DNA of 64,000 nt from Sodalis endosymbiont of Henestaris halophilus (GCF_900161835.1 NZ_LT897836.1:372001-436000), one strand, 5' to 3'. Shown: positions 44,252 through 56,111, numbered from the stretch's first letter. Program-made: numbers and translations. The notes: generated by a model from the letters alone, not told the origin.

Positions 44252-44739
44252 TAAAGAGTTATCACCACCACGGAAGTTGGATCTTGTGGCTATCTTTCCT
44301 TATCGCGATGATTTTTCAAATCATGCCCTGGCCGCTACAGTTGTATCTTTTCCGTCCTTCTTGGCTCAATTTGCTACTCATTTATTGGGTAATGGCGTTA
44401 CCTAACCGGGTGAATGTAGGTGTTGGTTTTATTTTAGGATTAATTATGGATCTAATTCTCGGTTCAACGCTCGGAGTTCGTGCTTTGGCGCTTAGTATTC
44501 TAGCTTATTTAACGGTAATGAAATTTCAGTTATTTCGTAATATGTGTCTTTGGCAACAGGCGTTGATTGTAATGCTGTTATCATTCATAAACCAAATGAT
44601 CATATTCTGGGCGGAGTTTGTAATTATAAATATATCATTCCGCCCCGCAATAATTTGTAGCAGTGTCGTGGATGGCGTATTGTGGCCCTGGCTTTTCTTG
44701 TTTATGCGCAAAATTCGCCGGCGATTTGCTGTGCAATGA
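44251..44739 (+). CDS. mreD: rod-shape determining protein MreD, apparent AUA start
   Basis: MreD is a small polytopic inner-membrane partner of MreC and the RodA/PBP2 machinery. From 44284 the match to E. coli MreD is continuous ([19 protein letters not shown] ... [23 protein letters not shown]). Upstream in the same frame, [11 protein letters not shown] aligns with ASYRSQGRWVI, but the codon in the place of the initiator ATG is ATA (44251-44253). GGGAGAG lies about 7 nt before it. With ATA the protein has 162 residues, exactly the E. coli length. The alternative is TTG 44284, which would lose 11 N-terminal residues and begin inside the first membrane segment. Few canonical options exist. 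Confidence 0.85.
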   Translation: MKSYHHHGSWILWLSFLIAMIFQIMPWPLQLYLFRPSWLNLLLIYWVMALPNRVNVGVGFILGLIMDLILGSTLGVRALALSILAYLTVMKFQLFRNMCLWQQALIVMLLSFINQMIIFWAEFVIINISFRPAIICSSVVDGVLWPWLFLFMRKIRRRFAVQ

Positions 44740-44760
44740 AAGATAATGCCAGTTATCTTT
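44739..44760 (+). terminator. hairpin at the end of mreD
   Basis: AAAGATAA (44739-44746), loop TGCCAG, TTATCTTT (44753-44760): a perfect 8-bp stem starting on the last base of the mreD stop codon, with the right arm ending in TTT. It is AT-rich and weak, but placed as expected for the end of mreBCD transcription. Confidence 0.5.
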
Positions 44761-45567
44761 AAGTGATTTATTTGATACTTGGTTCCGTCCCAAGTAGGGT
44801 ATGTCTGTTACAGAATAATTCGTTACGACGAATGTACTCACCTACTGTGGAGGATGCAGTAGTGGTAAATTATATGTATATGTAGCTGTTAGGACGTGAT
44901 AAGGTTCGTGCAACCTTTAATTGTTTTTATTAATCAACCCTCTTTTCTAGGACTTCTCTCTGATATTTCGTATACTAACCTCTGATAATATGGATCGCGA
45001 CATGAATAGTGGCGAATCGTTGTATAAGTCGATCGTTTTAGTTTTATAAATTCACAGCAATAATCGATGTGATTATGCCGTTTATCTTGTTACAGATGAA
45101 CAGTTCATAACTGTTCAGTGCATTTAAGGATCATTTTAAGAAACAAAAATGATTATATATTATAGCTTAATTCCTGTTTAATCTAATGCTATTAAGAATT
45201 ATTGTTATGTACATAATAACAGGGTATTTACAGGAAATCTATTAGAGTAGTAAGCCGATTGTAGTATTGAGGGTATTATACTTATAAAGGATAAATTAGC
45301 CGCATGCTGTCGGTCATGCGGTTATATTTTTAAAATAGGATGGATAAAGTCTTACTTTCCTGTAATGTCTCGGCTAGAGTGTTTTCTTTAAGAGGGCTGT
45401 TAAAGAATCAAGAATTTTTAAGTGTTGTATATCCCCAGGCTAGTTGCGACGATAGGGGATAAATGTTATGATATAAAGTTGTAAATGACCCAGGGGATCA
45501 CAATGGTCAGCACCGTTCACTTATATTATTACTCTATCTCAGTATAATTTAGTATTTATATCTAAAG

Positions 45568-45611
45568 CCGCATCTAGGTCGATATATGACAGTATATCGA
45601 CTTAGATACGG
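45568..45611. repeat. 19-position near-perfect hairpin
   Basis: CCGCATCTAGGTCGATATA (45568-45586) pairs with TATATCGACTTAGATACGG (45593-45611) across the 6-nt loop TGACAG, with one G-T wobble and one C-A mismatch. It is among the longest stems in the window. No T-run follows on the plus strand. It lies about 0.8 kb after mreD in gene-free DNA. Confidence 0.75.
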
Positions 45612-46891
45612 AAAGTTCAACGTTTGAAAAATTGCCCGTATCACCAAGCGCCAGATGATATTAATAGAGAAAAGATTTTTAAGGATATCGTCTTTCTTAA
45701 GCGGCTGTAGGTGAAAAGTATTAAGACAAGCGCTGCAATTAAATTAGTTATATTCTGTATTTGGTTTTTAGTTATGGTCTAACGTAAATTGTGCGAATTG
45801 TCATCATTGATAAGATGAACTAGATTGTAATCTAGTCACGGTTAGCGCATAAATTAATGCTATATTTTATTGCTGAATATATTTTAGAAATAAGCTCACA
45901 GATAAAATGCTACAATGGTAAGTAACAGATCTTTTATTTTTATGGTTCATAAAATGAAAAGCAGTAATTCTAAATTTAAAGCGCAAGATTTAGTTTAAAT
46001 CTAGTTTTTTTCTGAACTTTAATCAAATCAGGCGATGACTACTATCAATATGCACAATACGGATCACCATTCCTAGTATTTAAATTGACTTTGAGTTGTC
46101 GAAAAAAAAAGTTGAGTTAAAAACGGCATCAAAGGATTTTCGCAATTATGACTAGTAGGAATAAAACAACACACTCTAGTTAAAAAGTATTTAACGTCTT
46201 CTTTGCAGTGCCTATTCTACTCCATCCAAGGACGAATTTGGTTGGTAAACTATCAACCAGTGAGCTATGATATTTTGCATAAAATTATGCGTATGCACTA
46301 TTTTATATAACTCTTATTTTTCTAAGACTATACGTGTTGGTCATTATGGGAGCGATATTGAAAAGAGATCTATATGACTTGCTTTTTTGCGAGGGGAGAG
46401 TGAAAATTTGTTTATCGGCAATCTAGGCGAACAGTCAGATTGAGTAGCTTGACAGACAGGAGCAAGTTAGATATTTTATATATATAAGATATTGTTGTTA
46501 GTTTGACATGTAATTCAGTATAGATGTTAAGTTGAACGCGTTAGCTGTACAACAGAAAGCAAAAGGTGGTTTAGGTATAAAACGACTTAACTACTTACTC
46601 AGGAATGATTTATGACAATTGTTGCTTACATAAGTGTTCAAGATCGTTGAGGGTGTTAACCTGTTGTGTTTGGTTGTTTAGCATACTTTATTGGTTGTAA
46701 CTTGCATGGGTTTCAATGTAACTTAATACCTTTAATGCTGATTATCATATAAGTTAGTTGCACAGTGGCTGGCTTATCTTATGGGTCGTCGCTCTAGATA
46801 TCGGTTTGGGATTGCTGTCATAAAATCACCACTTGTGCGACTGCATATGCAGTCTCATCGCACTAAGTAGCAATGCTAAACGTTGTAGTAA

Positions 46892-46917
46892 TCCTTCCCA
46901 TATATGTTTGGGAAGGA
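46892..46917. terminator. terminator-like hairpin
   Basis: TCCTTCCCA (46892-46900), loop TATATGTT, TGGGAAGGA (46909-46917): a perfect 9-bp, fairly GC-rich stem. The sequence after it (gtctttac) is only mildly T-rich. It could be the surviving terminator of a lost gene between mreD and yhdP. Confidence 0.4.
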
Positions 46918-49488
46918 GTCTTTACAGGCCGCGATCATTTTGATCATTATCTGCAACTAGATTTTAATACCGTGCTGGTGAGACAAGAGCTTTAAGTTAT
47001 TTCTCCATCCAGTTTGGATAGCACTAAAGTTTAGAATAGCGCAATAGATTTGTATATAAATTTCTGCACAATCAGCAAGGGTTGCTAACAGCAAAAAGCC
47101 ACTCGTGGATAACGGAAATATTTATCCGCAGACCAGGAATATCGATCTTATGTCATTGTTTAGTTAACTACTATAAAACGCTTTTTGAGTCAAACAGCCT
47201 GGCTTACATTCGATAATGACGAGATTATTAATGCGTATTGGCTGCTTATTCTTTCCGGGTGTATTTTAAATAAAGAGCACCAAGAGAGGTGCACTAACTT
47301 GACGTCAATAAGCTGTTGTCGCATTTTATCGCTGCGAACAGCAGGATGTCTGAAAGATTGATCTAACAGCGCTGATGAATATCGTTATTAACGCCAAAAT
47401 GAGCGTTTTTGTGCGAAGGCAATTTTCTAGTAGCTGTTCTAGTAAAGCGGTATTTTCTCTATGCAATAAGTTAAAGAAAAACTTATGAGCTTAAGCAAGC
47501 TGGGGGGGCGCGCAGTGCATTTACCCCCTTTACTTAGTTTTTTTTTGCGCTAAAGACGCGTTGCTATGCGTAACTCGGGTATTAGTCTTTCCAGATAGTC
47601 ACACATAGCACAAGCTATGTAAACTTGTATGGTGCCCTTTGAGCATATTTTGTATGCTATATTACAAGGGGGACAATGGCGAGGAAAAGATGGTTAGCTG
47701 GTTGCTAGGGTGCTATAATGTGTGTTTAACAAACTGCATGTTTGTTCGATCAGTGTATGTTCTGCTTTTCGCAGGGGCAGTGAATATAAGCTAATAGCTA
47801 TTATTATTTCTATAATTTGGTTATGGTCTAAGTAAGTTTTGTCTAGATATTCTTGCTGGGGTTGCGTCTAACTGACATCATCGATAACTAGTATTGTTTT
47901 TATACTCCTGATATGGGTGCGCATGTTTGCCTATTTTAGTGAGTCCACTTAAACGGGGCCAGAAGTGGATGGTGTTGATATTCTAGTGTTTGTGCATATA
48001 ACCCTAGTAGGTTATAATTTATATATATCATAATAAACGCTAACTTTATGTGTAATCGATGTTCAAGTACAAGATAATCTGCTTTCACATCTATTTTGCT
48101 AGCGTTTATGTTAATATATCCCTTGATAATTAATTAGTTACGTCTATCGCAACGTGATGCTAAAATATAATTTTAACAATTAAGTTGTCGTGAATAAACA
48201 TTCGGGAATAACAACCCGGAAGAGTTATAGGTTCTTTGCATAAATTTGCATAAATAATAACAATTAATTATATGCTTAATTTGTCTTATTTAATTCATCT
48301 CTTGATAAGTAACGCGTGGGTCGACAAAGATCTATACATTACATTATCTTGATGATGTTATTCTGGTTTTATGTCAATAGAGGTTTAAAATCGGCCAGGA
48401 TGCTTAATTCATTGCCCGGTTGTAAAGCTGCACTAGATAATGCAATCTGTCACGACCGCACGGTTTAGCAAAGGGATATCGTTATCACTAGGGTAATGAT
48501 AGATCGATCGGGTACAATGAGAATATTGTGAAAAGTAATTGCACAATGTTAACAGTACGTTTAGGGTAACACCCTACTGTTTCAATAGGTTGTGGGTTAC
48601 TGAGGAGATTTTAAGCTCGTCATGAACGCTACTACAAGGGCTGCGTTCCTTTTTGTTGCACTCACTATGTTGAGGTAATAGGCTCTATATTATAGCGTGC
48701 CGATTTTTTACATGTTTGACTGACAAAATAGACATTAATTTTATCAGGCGCGTGGCACCAGTAAAAATAATGAGTATCCCTTGGATATTAGATAATATTA
48801 ATATGTGTTTGAGTTTTTTATATTTTACTTTTACGACAAGTAATGTCTAGCATGTATTACTCAAATTAGAACTCATAAATGTATTAATATATGAAGAAGT
48901 GTTTTTTGTTTTATTTACTCACAACATGAATTATGTTAAAAAACAGTTTGTTATATGCAAAGAACACTTCTAATTCGCTATAGTAGGTTAACTAATATTT
49001 CTCATTTTAGGCAAACATATTTATTATTCTTTATGGTTTATACACTTATTCTAAACGCTACAGTAATAACGATCTTTAGTTGTAAATTTATGTCAATCTT
49101 GAGGCTTTTAGCACAAAATAAAATCGATTACAGTATAATAAAAGTATAATTTATTTTAGTTGCGTCTAAAACTTGGATTTCTTTATAACTAAAGAATTAT
49201 ATGCAAAATGTTTTCGAGCGCTGCTTTTGCGCATTATAAAATCTTACTTACGAGAAGTAAGTATGATTTATTTAATCTCTAATATTAGTCAATGCGACTA
49301 TATATTACTGTGTATGATCATATCTCGTTTAAGATTTTATGACATCCATTGCTAATAAAATCGTATGCATTGCTAGCACTTTGCGACTGATGCAGATAGT
49401 CACCATTGATTTTTGAGTATAATTATTGTATATTGATCCACCTTTAAATCTGACAATTTAGATAAGCATATTTGCGTTTGTAGCCCGT

Positions 49489-50044
49489 TTGCTAAATATC
49501 GTTAGTTTGCTTGCAGAGATGTATATTAAAATACCCAAATTTAATACTCAAGGAGTACAGACCAGTAATCTATTTTGTCATCGACAAACTGCGTTTTTGA
49601 CAATTGCTATTGCTAACAATTGGCAAGGTACTTATTTTTTTAATTATTTACGCTGGTTAGTTCGTTACCCATGGTTTTATAACGGTAGCGCTGGTGAAGA
49701 AGATAACTTTTATCTGCTAGTTTTTTTTAAGAAACCAAGTTAAAAACATGGAGCGTAAGATTGGATTATCGTGTCAAATTAGGTTTGGTCTGTAACTATA
49801 TTCACATCAGTATTTCTTTCAGCAATACATCGCTGTCAGCATGTATAACATAGTAGTTGTACGGTCAACAGAAAGGCTCTTACCAGCATTGACTCCAATT
49901 TGGGATTCTGTGGTAAGAAGCCTACGACAAAAGCGTATACCAGTAAAAATTATGCTGGAAGATAAGATGAAAAGGTATTCCTACTACCAGGGGTGTTACC
50001 ATTTAACTATCTCAATTACCGGGTGTCTAAGCTGTATACCCTAG
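49489..50044 (+). pseudogene. yhdP: yhdP fossil (AsmA-like envelope protein), internal part
   Basis: Two open stretches remain. At 49489-49743, TAFLTIAIANNWQG resembles YhdP KAYQVAVNLNGNWQP. At 49841-50044, ALTPIWDSVVRSL...IPVKIMLEDKMKRYSYYQGCYHLTISITG resembles PPMNGAEWLALFQ...FPQHITLRTPMLSLGNQQWNNLSIVSQ. Their spacing (about 260 bp) is near that in YhdP (about 300 bp). The strand and position downstream of mreBCD fit. YhdP is a very large envelope protein (about 1266 residues) in the AsmA group that helps move phospholipids to the outer membrane. This is a looser match than the other fossils. Confidence 0.45.
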
Positions 50045-53000
50045 CTTTTTCTGACATCGCCAAAAGCTATTCACGATCGTGAATTATCGCCGAGAGAATA
50101 TAATAACCATCCATTGGTACTCCTATAGGCTTATTGTCGAGCTGTTTATGGTTAGCGGAACAATTCGTGCGTCGTTAATTATGCTTACGTTAAGTTACCT
50201 TTAAGCCGCATTTTTACATTTAAATTTATTATTTAGTAAAGGTATGAAATTTATACGACTCAGTTTGGTGAGTAACATAATACTAATTATTATTGTCAGC
50301 ATTTAGCCGCTTCTTAACAAATGACGCCGAAGTATTCATTTAAATTGTTGTAGATACTAGTTGATATATTTTCTCACCGCTCCACATTAAGTGTTATAGC
50401 GATAACGCGCTTGCTAATTTATTGATCAATTATGAGCAATCACTACCGCTTTATTAATCAATAATGTTTAGAAATAGGAGATAAAGAATACCTATGGCAG
50501 CTGATGAAAAGCTACTAACTAACTATTTAAAAATGTGTATCAAGTTAATGATAAAATCGGAAAATAGCAGTTCTCAGCAATCAATAGGGTGTGTAAATAA
50601 TTACCTTTAATGATTTTTGCAACTGCTGTTGAGTTCATCTATTGATACAGTAAGTGAGATGCATTTCTTGATAAATATGATACTTCACGTGCTTTCCGTA
50701 ACTTTAAGTTACAATACACTATTGCTCTATAATGACTGGTTAGCTAGTTATTATGCGCCATGGTTTTATAAAAAGATTAAAATTAACACACTAATAATCT
50801 GTGTCTAGAGGCGTAGATTCTGACCACTTACTCATTAAGTAACCTCACCTTCTTACGAATTAAAACATGCAAGGATAAACTAGGGTTGTGCACCGAAATC
50901 TCTATAAGCTTTTCTGCCGATTCTAGTTATGAATCGACTGGAAGTTCCAACAGTACTTCTTTATGAGAGTATTGAGAATAATGCTATAGTTTAAGTCGCT
51001 GATGGTAGTAAAAGATTATGTGATCTATATGTCAATGACATTTTATTGATCGGCTTGCTGTATTACATGGGTTGTGAGGCTTTCTGTCTCAGTCCCAAGT
51101 TTTGCTTGGCACTGTGTATTGCTTTGCTATAGGCATATTCTGGTGCTGATAAGTAATCTTGCAGCATAGATGCGGTGTTTTGTTATGGATCGTTGTCTCT
51201 CTTTGTCACTCTGGCGTTATTAATCAACTTCTATATTTTAACATTCGTACATTCTTTAAGATGTCTACTATTAGACAATGTATTTATTGTCTTTTTTGAT
51301 TCTACTAGTCTTGTAAAATCTTTAATATCTCTAAGCAATACATAGAAAAGTTTTTGTTTAATTGTTCGCGTATATTGGTATTTGTGTTAGTTTAAACTTA
51401 AAACATGTAGAGTATAATCGAAGATTATGAAGTTGATGGGCATTGTTAACCAACATCCTCGCAAATCCCTCTGTGAATACAGGTAAGATCCCATACATAC
51501 CTTCAGATAACGTATTAAATTTGAAGCGGTAAATTTGCAAGCGTCGCATTTACACTTAAAATATGCTTTCGGTTGAGCACTCATATCGATCTCCTAAATG
51601 TTTTATGACATAAAGTTTCACTCTTATCCCTTACACATGCAGTCTCATTTTCATACCGATAAACGCGGTGACTACATTGGTGCTAACGTATTGTTTTATC
51701 GTTATTTATACTAACTGGTTCAAATAAAATTAGCTACCTAGAAGATGAAATAAAAGGCGATGCTCGTTAATAAGGTTTATTATCTCACAAATATAAATGC
51801 AGAGACAACTAATATATTAAAAGATTACATCCTTTTCTATTACTAGTGATTAGTGGTAAAACGATTTTACCAGGATACGGTGTGGTAATATTAATAATAT
51901 TTAGGCTGATAAATGCTAGGCAGTTTTATGTTGGTAGTGTGAAATTTTTCCAAAATAGGTAAGTGACTTAATATCGATCTCCAAATTTATTATTAACTAT
52001 TAAAGTGATTTATGTGTCTAGGTAGCTTTGTAGCTCGTTTGCTAGTAAAGATCTAGAAAGCTATGATACCATCAGTAAATACTGACAGTCCTGATGGCAT
52101 TAGGAGGTGATATTTTAGTATAATCCGTCTATATAAATGTTAGTATAATAACGCTATAAAGCAGTATTGAGTATTATAGAAGCGAAAAACGCCTAGGGGT
52201 GTGCCCCCGGTAGGGCATAAGTTTACAGTGCCTTAACGTAAGCATAACCTCCATAACTAATATTTATATTATGGAGGATGGTTACTACAGCGCGACGAAG
52301 ACCCTTATTTATAATAAATTTTAATTGAAAACGCATCAGCTTATGTTGTTTTATAATCATTCAGTTGAGGGTGACCAGTATTTATTTATCCCTTCTAGTA
52401 ATTTATAAGGAGTAAATAAAAATACTATAGATCTAGTTAGTAACTAGTCGCAATGCCTTTAATAAAGCCCTTGATATTTTATCAGCAAGGTTTTTAAGTG
52501 AATAACTCTAATTAATAAAGATACTATATAAAATGAGAAAACGTTTAATTTTTATAACGTTATATTAAAATATTTTAGTCGTTAATAATAACCATTAATC
52601 TGATTAAATCAGATATTGCAATAGTTAAAATATATCGCTGCCGCGATAAGAACTCTAATTTTAGAGAAACAATTTTGTTAAAATATTTCAGTTGCTTTAG
52701 CTTGCTCAGAAAAATTAAGACAATTCCAAATGGGGGTACTTTGCTTAGTTTGAAGGTAAGAAATTAATTTAAGGACTTAAAACGGATTTTCTACGCCTAA
52801 AAACGCAAAGTATCTTGACTTTTGTATACTATTATTTGATATCAACCACGATAACAGCAAAAGAAGTACAAATAATGTAATGAGTTATAGCGTTAAGTCT
52901 TTGCCATAAATAACATAGCCTGAAAGGGTGGTGGCGAAGAATCTTCTTAACAAAATAAGCAAAAGAATGCAATTTTAAGCCTATTTAATTTTATTTTGTT

Positions 53001-53069
53001 AAAGATAAAATACTTAGCGTATTGTACAAGTAGTTTTATTAAACTATATATAGGAAAATTTTTTGAACT
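50045..53069. other. 3 kb without recognisable genes
   Basis: The left part may continue the yhdP fossil (a weak resemblance to its C-terminus near 51080-51200), and tldD would follow. The right part should contain the rearrangement junction to the slmA-dut neighbourhood. A GC-richer patch at 52190-52310 contains a 9-bp hairpin, CCTCCATAA ... TTATGGAGG (52248-52277). No protein or RNA family is recognised. Confidence 0.4.
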
Positions 53070-53270
53070 TAATTACCTATTAATGTAATGCAAGGTTTTA
53101 TGTTACATCACCTGTAACCCGCTTAAGCAATCCCATTGCTGAACAAACAGGATGCCATGCACATTACAGTAGGTAACCAGTAACAACGGTTGATGAGGTA
53201 TCGATTCTATGATGATACTATCGTTTTAAATAAATATAAATTTAAACAGTAAGCCACAATAAAACTTAAT
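53070..53270 (-). pseudogene. slmA: slmA fossil (nucleoid occlusion factor), partial
   Basis: The minus strand reads QPLLLVTYCNVHGILFVQQWDCLSGLQV, which follows SlmA [27 protein letters not shown]. It lies just downstream of dut, the ancestral dut-slmA order. The DNA-binding N-terminal half is not readable. SlmA blocks FtsZ assembly over the nucleoid. The match is a single segment, so confidence is moderate. Confidence 0.5.
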
Positions 53271-53407
53271 TTTTCCAGGTAATTAAGAAATATTAATCGT
53301 ATTAATATCTACCTAATAATAGACATAAATGTATAAACTGTGTTAACTTTCATACTACGGTTTATTATTTAATAGTGTGTAATAGGCTTAGTCTTTATGG
53401 CTCATTA

Positions 53408-53860
53408 TTAACCAGAATGGCCAAAGCCTGCCTCGCCGCGTTGGCTGGCGTCAAAGGACGTAACCAAATTAAATGCTACTCGCATGACTGGTACAAAAAC
53501 TATTTGTGCCATACGCACCCCGGGTTTAACGATAAAAATATTTTGTCCTCTGTTCCATATCGAGACCTTCAGTGGCCCTTGGTAGTCCGAATCAATCAGG
53601 CCTACTAGATTGCCTAAAACGATACCGTGCTTATGACCCAACCCGGAACGTGGCAGGATAATAGCCGCTAGATTTACATCTTTAATGTGAATTGCCATCC
53701 CGGTCTGTATGAGTGTAATGTTACCTGGAGCTAGCACTATTGGCTTATCAATACAAGCGCATAAATCCAAACCTGCAGATCCCATGGTTGCATAAGAAGG
53801 TAACGGGAATATATCGCCAATGCGGCGATCTAAGATCTTTACGTCGATTTTTTTTATCAT
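53408..53860 (-). CDS. dut: dUTP diphosphatase
   Basis: Dut hydrolyses dUTP to dUMP, preventing uracil incorporation and supplying dTMP synthesis. The 150 residues (E. coli 152) contain all five trimeric dUTPase motifs: [48 protein letters not shown] and [10 protein letters not shown]. It is the only intact gene between mreD and rpmB. coaBC upstream and slmA downstream are fossils, so it must now have its own promoter. Confidence 0.97.
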   Translation of the reverse strand: MIKKIDVKILDRRIGDIFPLPSYATMGSAGLDLCACIDKPIVLAPGNITLIQTGMAIHIKDVNLAAIILPRSGLGHKHGIVLGNLVGLIDSDYQGPLKVSIWNRGQNIFIVKPGVRMAQIVFVPVMRVAFNLVTSFDASQRGEAGFGHSG

Positions 53861-54399
53861 AATAGCTGACTATCTCATTAACTAGTTGTTTAATTCGTGA
53901 GGTGACAGTGGTTTATTACTCAGTAGTTATAAGGTTTGCCCACTTATCTAAAACAGATGTAATGTCTTTGTTATAATTGTTAAGCCATTATATTTCTTGG
54001 GATAATGTTATGAGCTTACATCAAATTTATTTGTTTATATATGCGCAGGTGCCGGCAAATTCCTCTAAATAGAGAGAGATGGAAAATCCGACGATGCCAA
54101 TAAAATATTTTATTAATGCGTGCAAAATTACCACAATAAGAGTATTTTTAATTCAAGTGATCGTCGGATCATCAGTTTGTTATTTGTGTTTAAAGGTAGT
54201 TTGTGTGCTTGAACAAATTAGCTAATTAGCACTTTAATAACTAAAATATATAAAATTCAACGCATATTCTAGTTCGCTCGGCTATATAATTATTTTTATA
54301 TTAAAATGGCATAGTGAGCAATTAGGAAGGGTGGGATTCTGCGACACATATAGCTCCTCTCTTCTTAACGGGAAGCTATATTGTATCGTTTGCCGGGGG
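53861..54399. other. decayed spacer upstream of dut
   Basis: By position this should carry the C-terminal CoaB half of the coaBC fossil. A minus-strand open stretch at 54282-54464 contains FPLRREEL, which resembles the CoaB segment LPLERKEL, but the rest is unreadable. The dut promoter presumably lies here. Confidence 0.4.
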
Positions 54400-54735
54400 A
54401 TTGGTAAGGAGTGACTTTCTACCATCCATAAACTGCGCGTCTTGCCGCTTAAAACACGTTGCAAGTTTATCCGCGTGGCCTCTTAGCGTGGCCTGGTGAT
54501 GGTAATATGTTGCTAGTTTCTTAGCTAGCGTCGCAATAAACAAGGGTGTGGCCCCAATTAAACAAATCTGTCCGTTAATGAATGCATGGAGACTTCTGAA
54601 AGCTTAGTGGTGTAATAAACGTATCTTTCAGCTCCGTTATTACCATGTTGATTTTTGTACTCTACTAGGAAAAACTATGCACTAAGGTTATGTGGTATAG
54701 GTGACAATGCTCACCTTCGCTTATGCCCTAATACA
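54400..54735 (-). pseudogene. coaBC: coaBC fossil (phosphopantothenoylcysteine synthase/decarboxylase)
   Basis: Minus-strand text NMVITELKDTFITPLSFQ follows CoaBC VRVAMTEAAKAFITPLSLQ. Then, in another frame, ICLIGATPLFIATLAKKLAT follows the substrate-site region LVILAPATADLIARVAAGMAND. The Pro of the conserved APAT is changed and stops lie between the pieces. It is upstream of dut in the same direction, as in the ancestral coaBC-dut pair. CoaBC makes 4'-phosphopantetheine from 4'-phosphopantothenate, the substrate of CoaD, whose gene is intact 3 kb away. Confidence 0.72.
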
Positions 54736-54759
54736 ATATGTTTACTGGTTAGTCCCATG

Positions 54760-55530
54760 ATGTTGCATGTTTTGATGAAAGTATACTTCAGAATGCTTTG
54801 TCATAAACTTTCGTGGTTTCGTTTATTTGTCTTTTGTGGTGAGTTTGAAGACACCTTAAGCTTTTTTTTACCATACCAAGCGATACAATTTACTAGGTTA
54901 TCGCAGATTTGATAATATCAGATAAGAATAATTCCTAGCAGAATAGCTCGATAAAAATAATAAATAAGACAGTAGGTATTGAATTTTTAGCCACGTGAAA
55001 TAATAATTGCGATGTGTCTTACCTTAATAATGAATATAACAAAAGTTACTAGCGCAATTTAGATTAATCATCATGCTAAACGCATATGTGCGGCTGTTTG
55101 CGGATAGCAGCTAGTTTAATTTAGTGTGTTTCTAACAATAGATACACACCAATTATTGTATTTTTTGTGACCACGTATGTTTTGAGGAGCTAGTAATAGA
55201 GGTAGTTACGGGTAGTTTGTTAAAATATTTCGTGCATCTTTCATGTCGCATCTTATGCGTGAGGATTTAGTGACTAGTTTGTATATTAACTTAGCGTTAC
55301 ATCTATCAAGTGTTAATGTGCAATGAAAGTTAGTTGTTTTGTTTGTATTTTTAACCGCCACAATCAGTTCATGAATCTTTAGTAGTTATGTGAGAATGCG
55401 ATGAATAGCATAAACATTTATCTATAAGAGAATTATTTTCGACCACCGATCGAGATCATAGACGCGATTTTTAATATGCTATTGTATCAATAGTCAGTAG
55501 CAGGCTGGGATTTGTTAACTGCACGGTGAT
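54760..55530 (+). pseudogene. radC: radC fossil (JAB/MPN-domain protein)
   Basis: Plus-strand pieces resemble RadC in order: HVLMKVYFRMLCHKLSWFRLF (near [20 protein letters not shown]), VFLTIDTHQ followed by MF*GASN (FLDSQHRV, LFSGTLN), NLALHLSS (NASALILAHNHPSG, catalytic HxH lost) and D-AIFNMLLYQ*SVAG-W (DHIVIGRGEYVSFAERGW). It is upstream of rpmB on the same strand, its usual place. Individual matches are weak; their order and the synteny carry the case. Confidence 0.55.
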
Positions 55531-55583
55531 GGATCGGGTGGTTTAATACCTGCCTGTTTCTTTAATATTTTAGTGCGAAAACC

Positions 55584-55616
55584 TCTGGGTATTAACTAGA
55601 GGTGGCATGTTTTTTT
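55584..55616 (+). terminator. possible terminator between radC fossil and rpmB
   Basis: ACCTCT (about 55584) and AGAGGT frame an 11-nt loop, followed a few bases on by a run of seven T (55609-55616). This is a short but classic stem plus T-tract, placed at the end of the radC fossil. Confidence 0.5.
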
Positions 55617-55865
55617 GCCGAACAAAGCTCACTGTAAGTCTTTTTCTGCAGTTAAATCTTTTATCCTTAAGGAGTTGAACAGTGATATACTACAGTAGAA
55701 TACTACATGTTCTTTGAGAACCTTAGATGTAGCGTTAAGAGTCTTATTGCAACACAATTTCTCTGTTAGAAGTATCTGCTCAAAAATACTTAAAACTCTA
55801 AAGCTTGACAAGGAAGCTACTGCTGGTCCTTAGAGCTTAAGTTTATTTGAGTTTTGGAGAATAAA

Positions 55866-56111
55866 ATGTCAAAAATTTGCCAAGTTACTGGAAAGCGCCC
55901 GGTAAGCGGTAATAACCGCTCCCACGCAATGAATGCGACTAAACGACGTTTTTTGCCTAATCTGCACTATCACCGTTTTTGGGTTGATAGAGACAAACGT
56001 TTTATTACGTTGCGTGTATCTGCTAAAGGTATGCGTATAATCGATAAGTTGGGCATTGAAGCGGTGTTGGCTGATTGCCGGGTCCACTTTAAGAAATATC
56101 AAAAGTATTAA
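55866..56111 (+). CDS. rpmB: 50S ribosomal protein L28
   Basis: L28 is a small basic protein of the large ribosomal subunit. The product has 81 residues (E. coli 78), starting [34 protein letters not shown], the family signature. The ATG at 55866 is preceded by GGAG 7 nt upstream; a TTG at 55854 opens the frame earlier but lies in the Shine-Dalgarno region. The C-terminus (HFKKYQKY) is slightly extended. rpmG follows after 16 bp as in enterobacteria. Confidence 0.97.
   Translation: MSKICQVTGKRPVSGNNRSHAMNATKRRFLPNLHYHRFWVDRDKRFITLRVSAKGMRIIDKLGIEAVLADCRVHFKKYQKY

Larger units (their letters stand above)
44761..49488. other. 4.7 kb of decayed DNA after mreD
   Basis: Enterobacterial order predicts maf/yhdE, rng and most of yhdP here on the plus strand. 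I could not read maf or rng, and yhdP becomes readable only from 49489. GC-richer patches at 46780-47000 and 47260-47560 may be remnants of them. Inverted repeats stand out at 45568-45611, 46839-46854 (palindrome GACTGCATATGCAGTC) and 46892-46917 (TCCTTCCCA ... TGGGAAGGA). A G7 run lies near 47502. Confidence 0.45.

Noticed and set aside
44160-44405. 81-codon plus-strand frame across the mreC-mreD junction
   Set aside because: It overlaps mreC and mreD in another frame; mreD matches its family continuously in the correct frame.
52190-52320. GC-richer structured patch with short similarity to an rRNA-like string (GACGAAGACCC)
   Set aside because: The resemblance covers only about ten bases and the surrounding sequence does not follow 23S rRNA.
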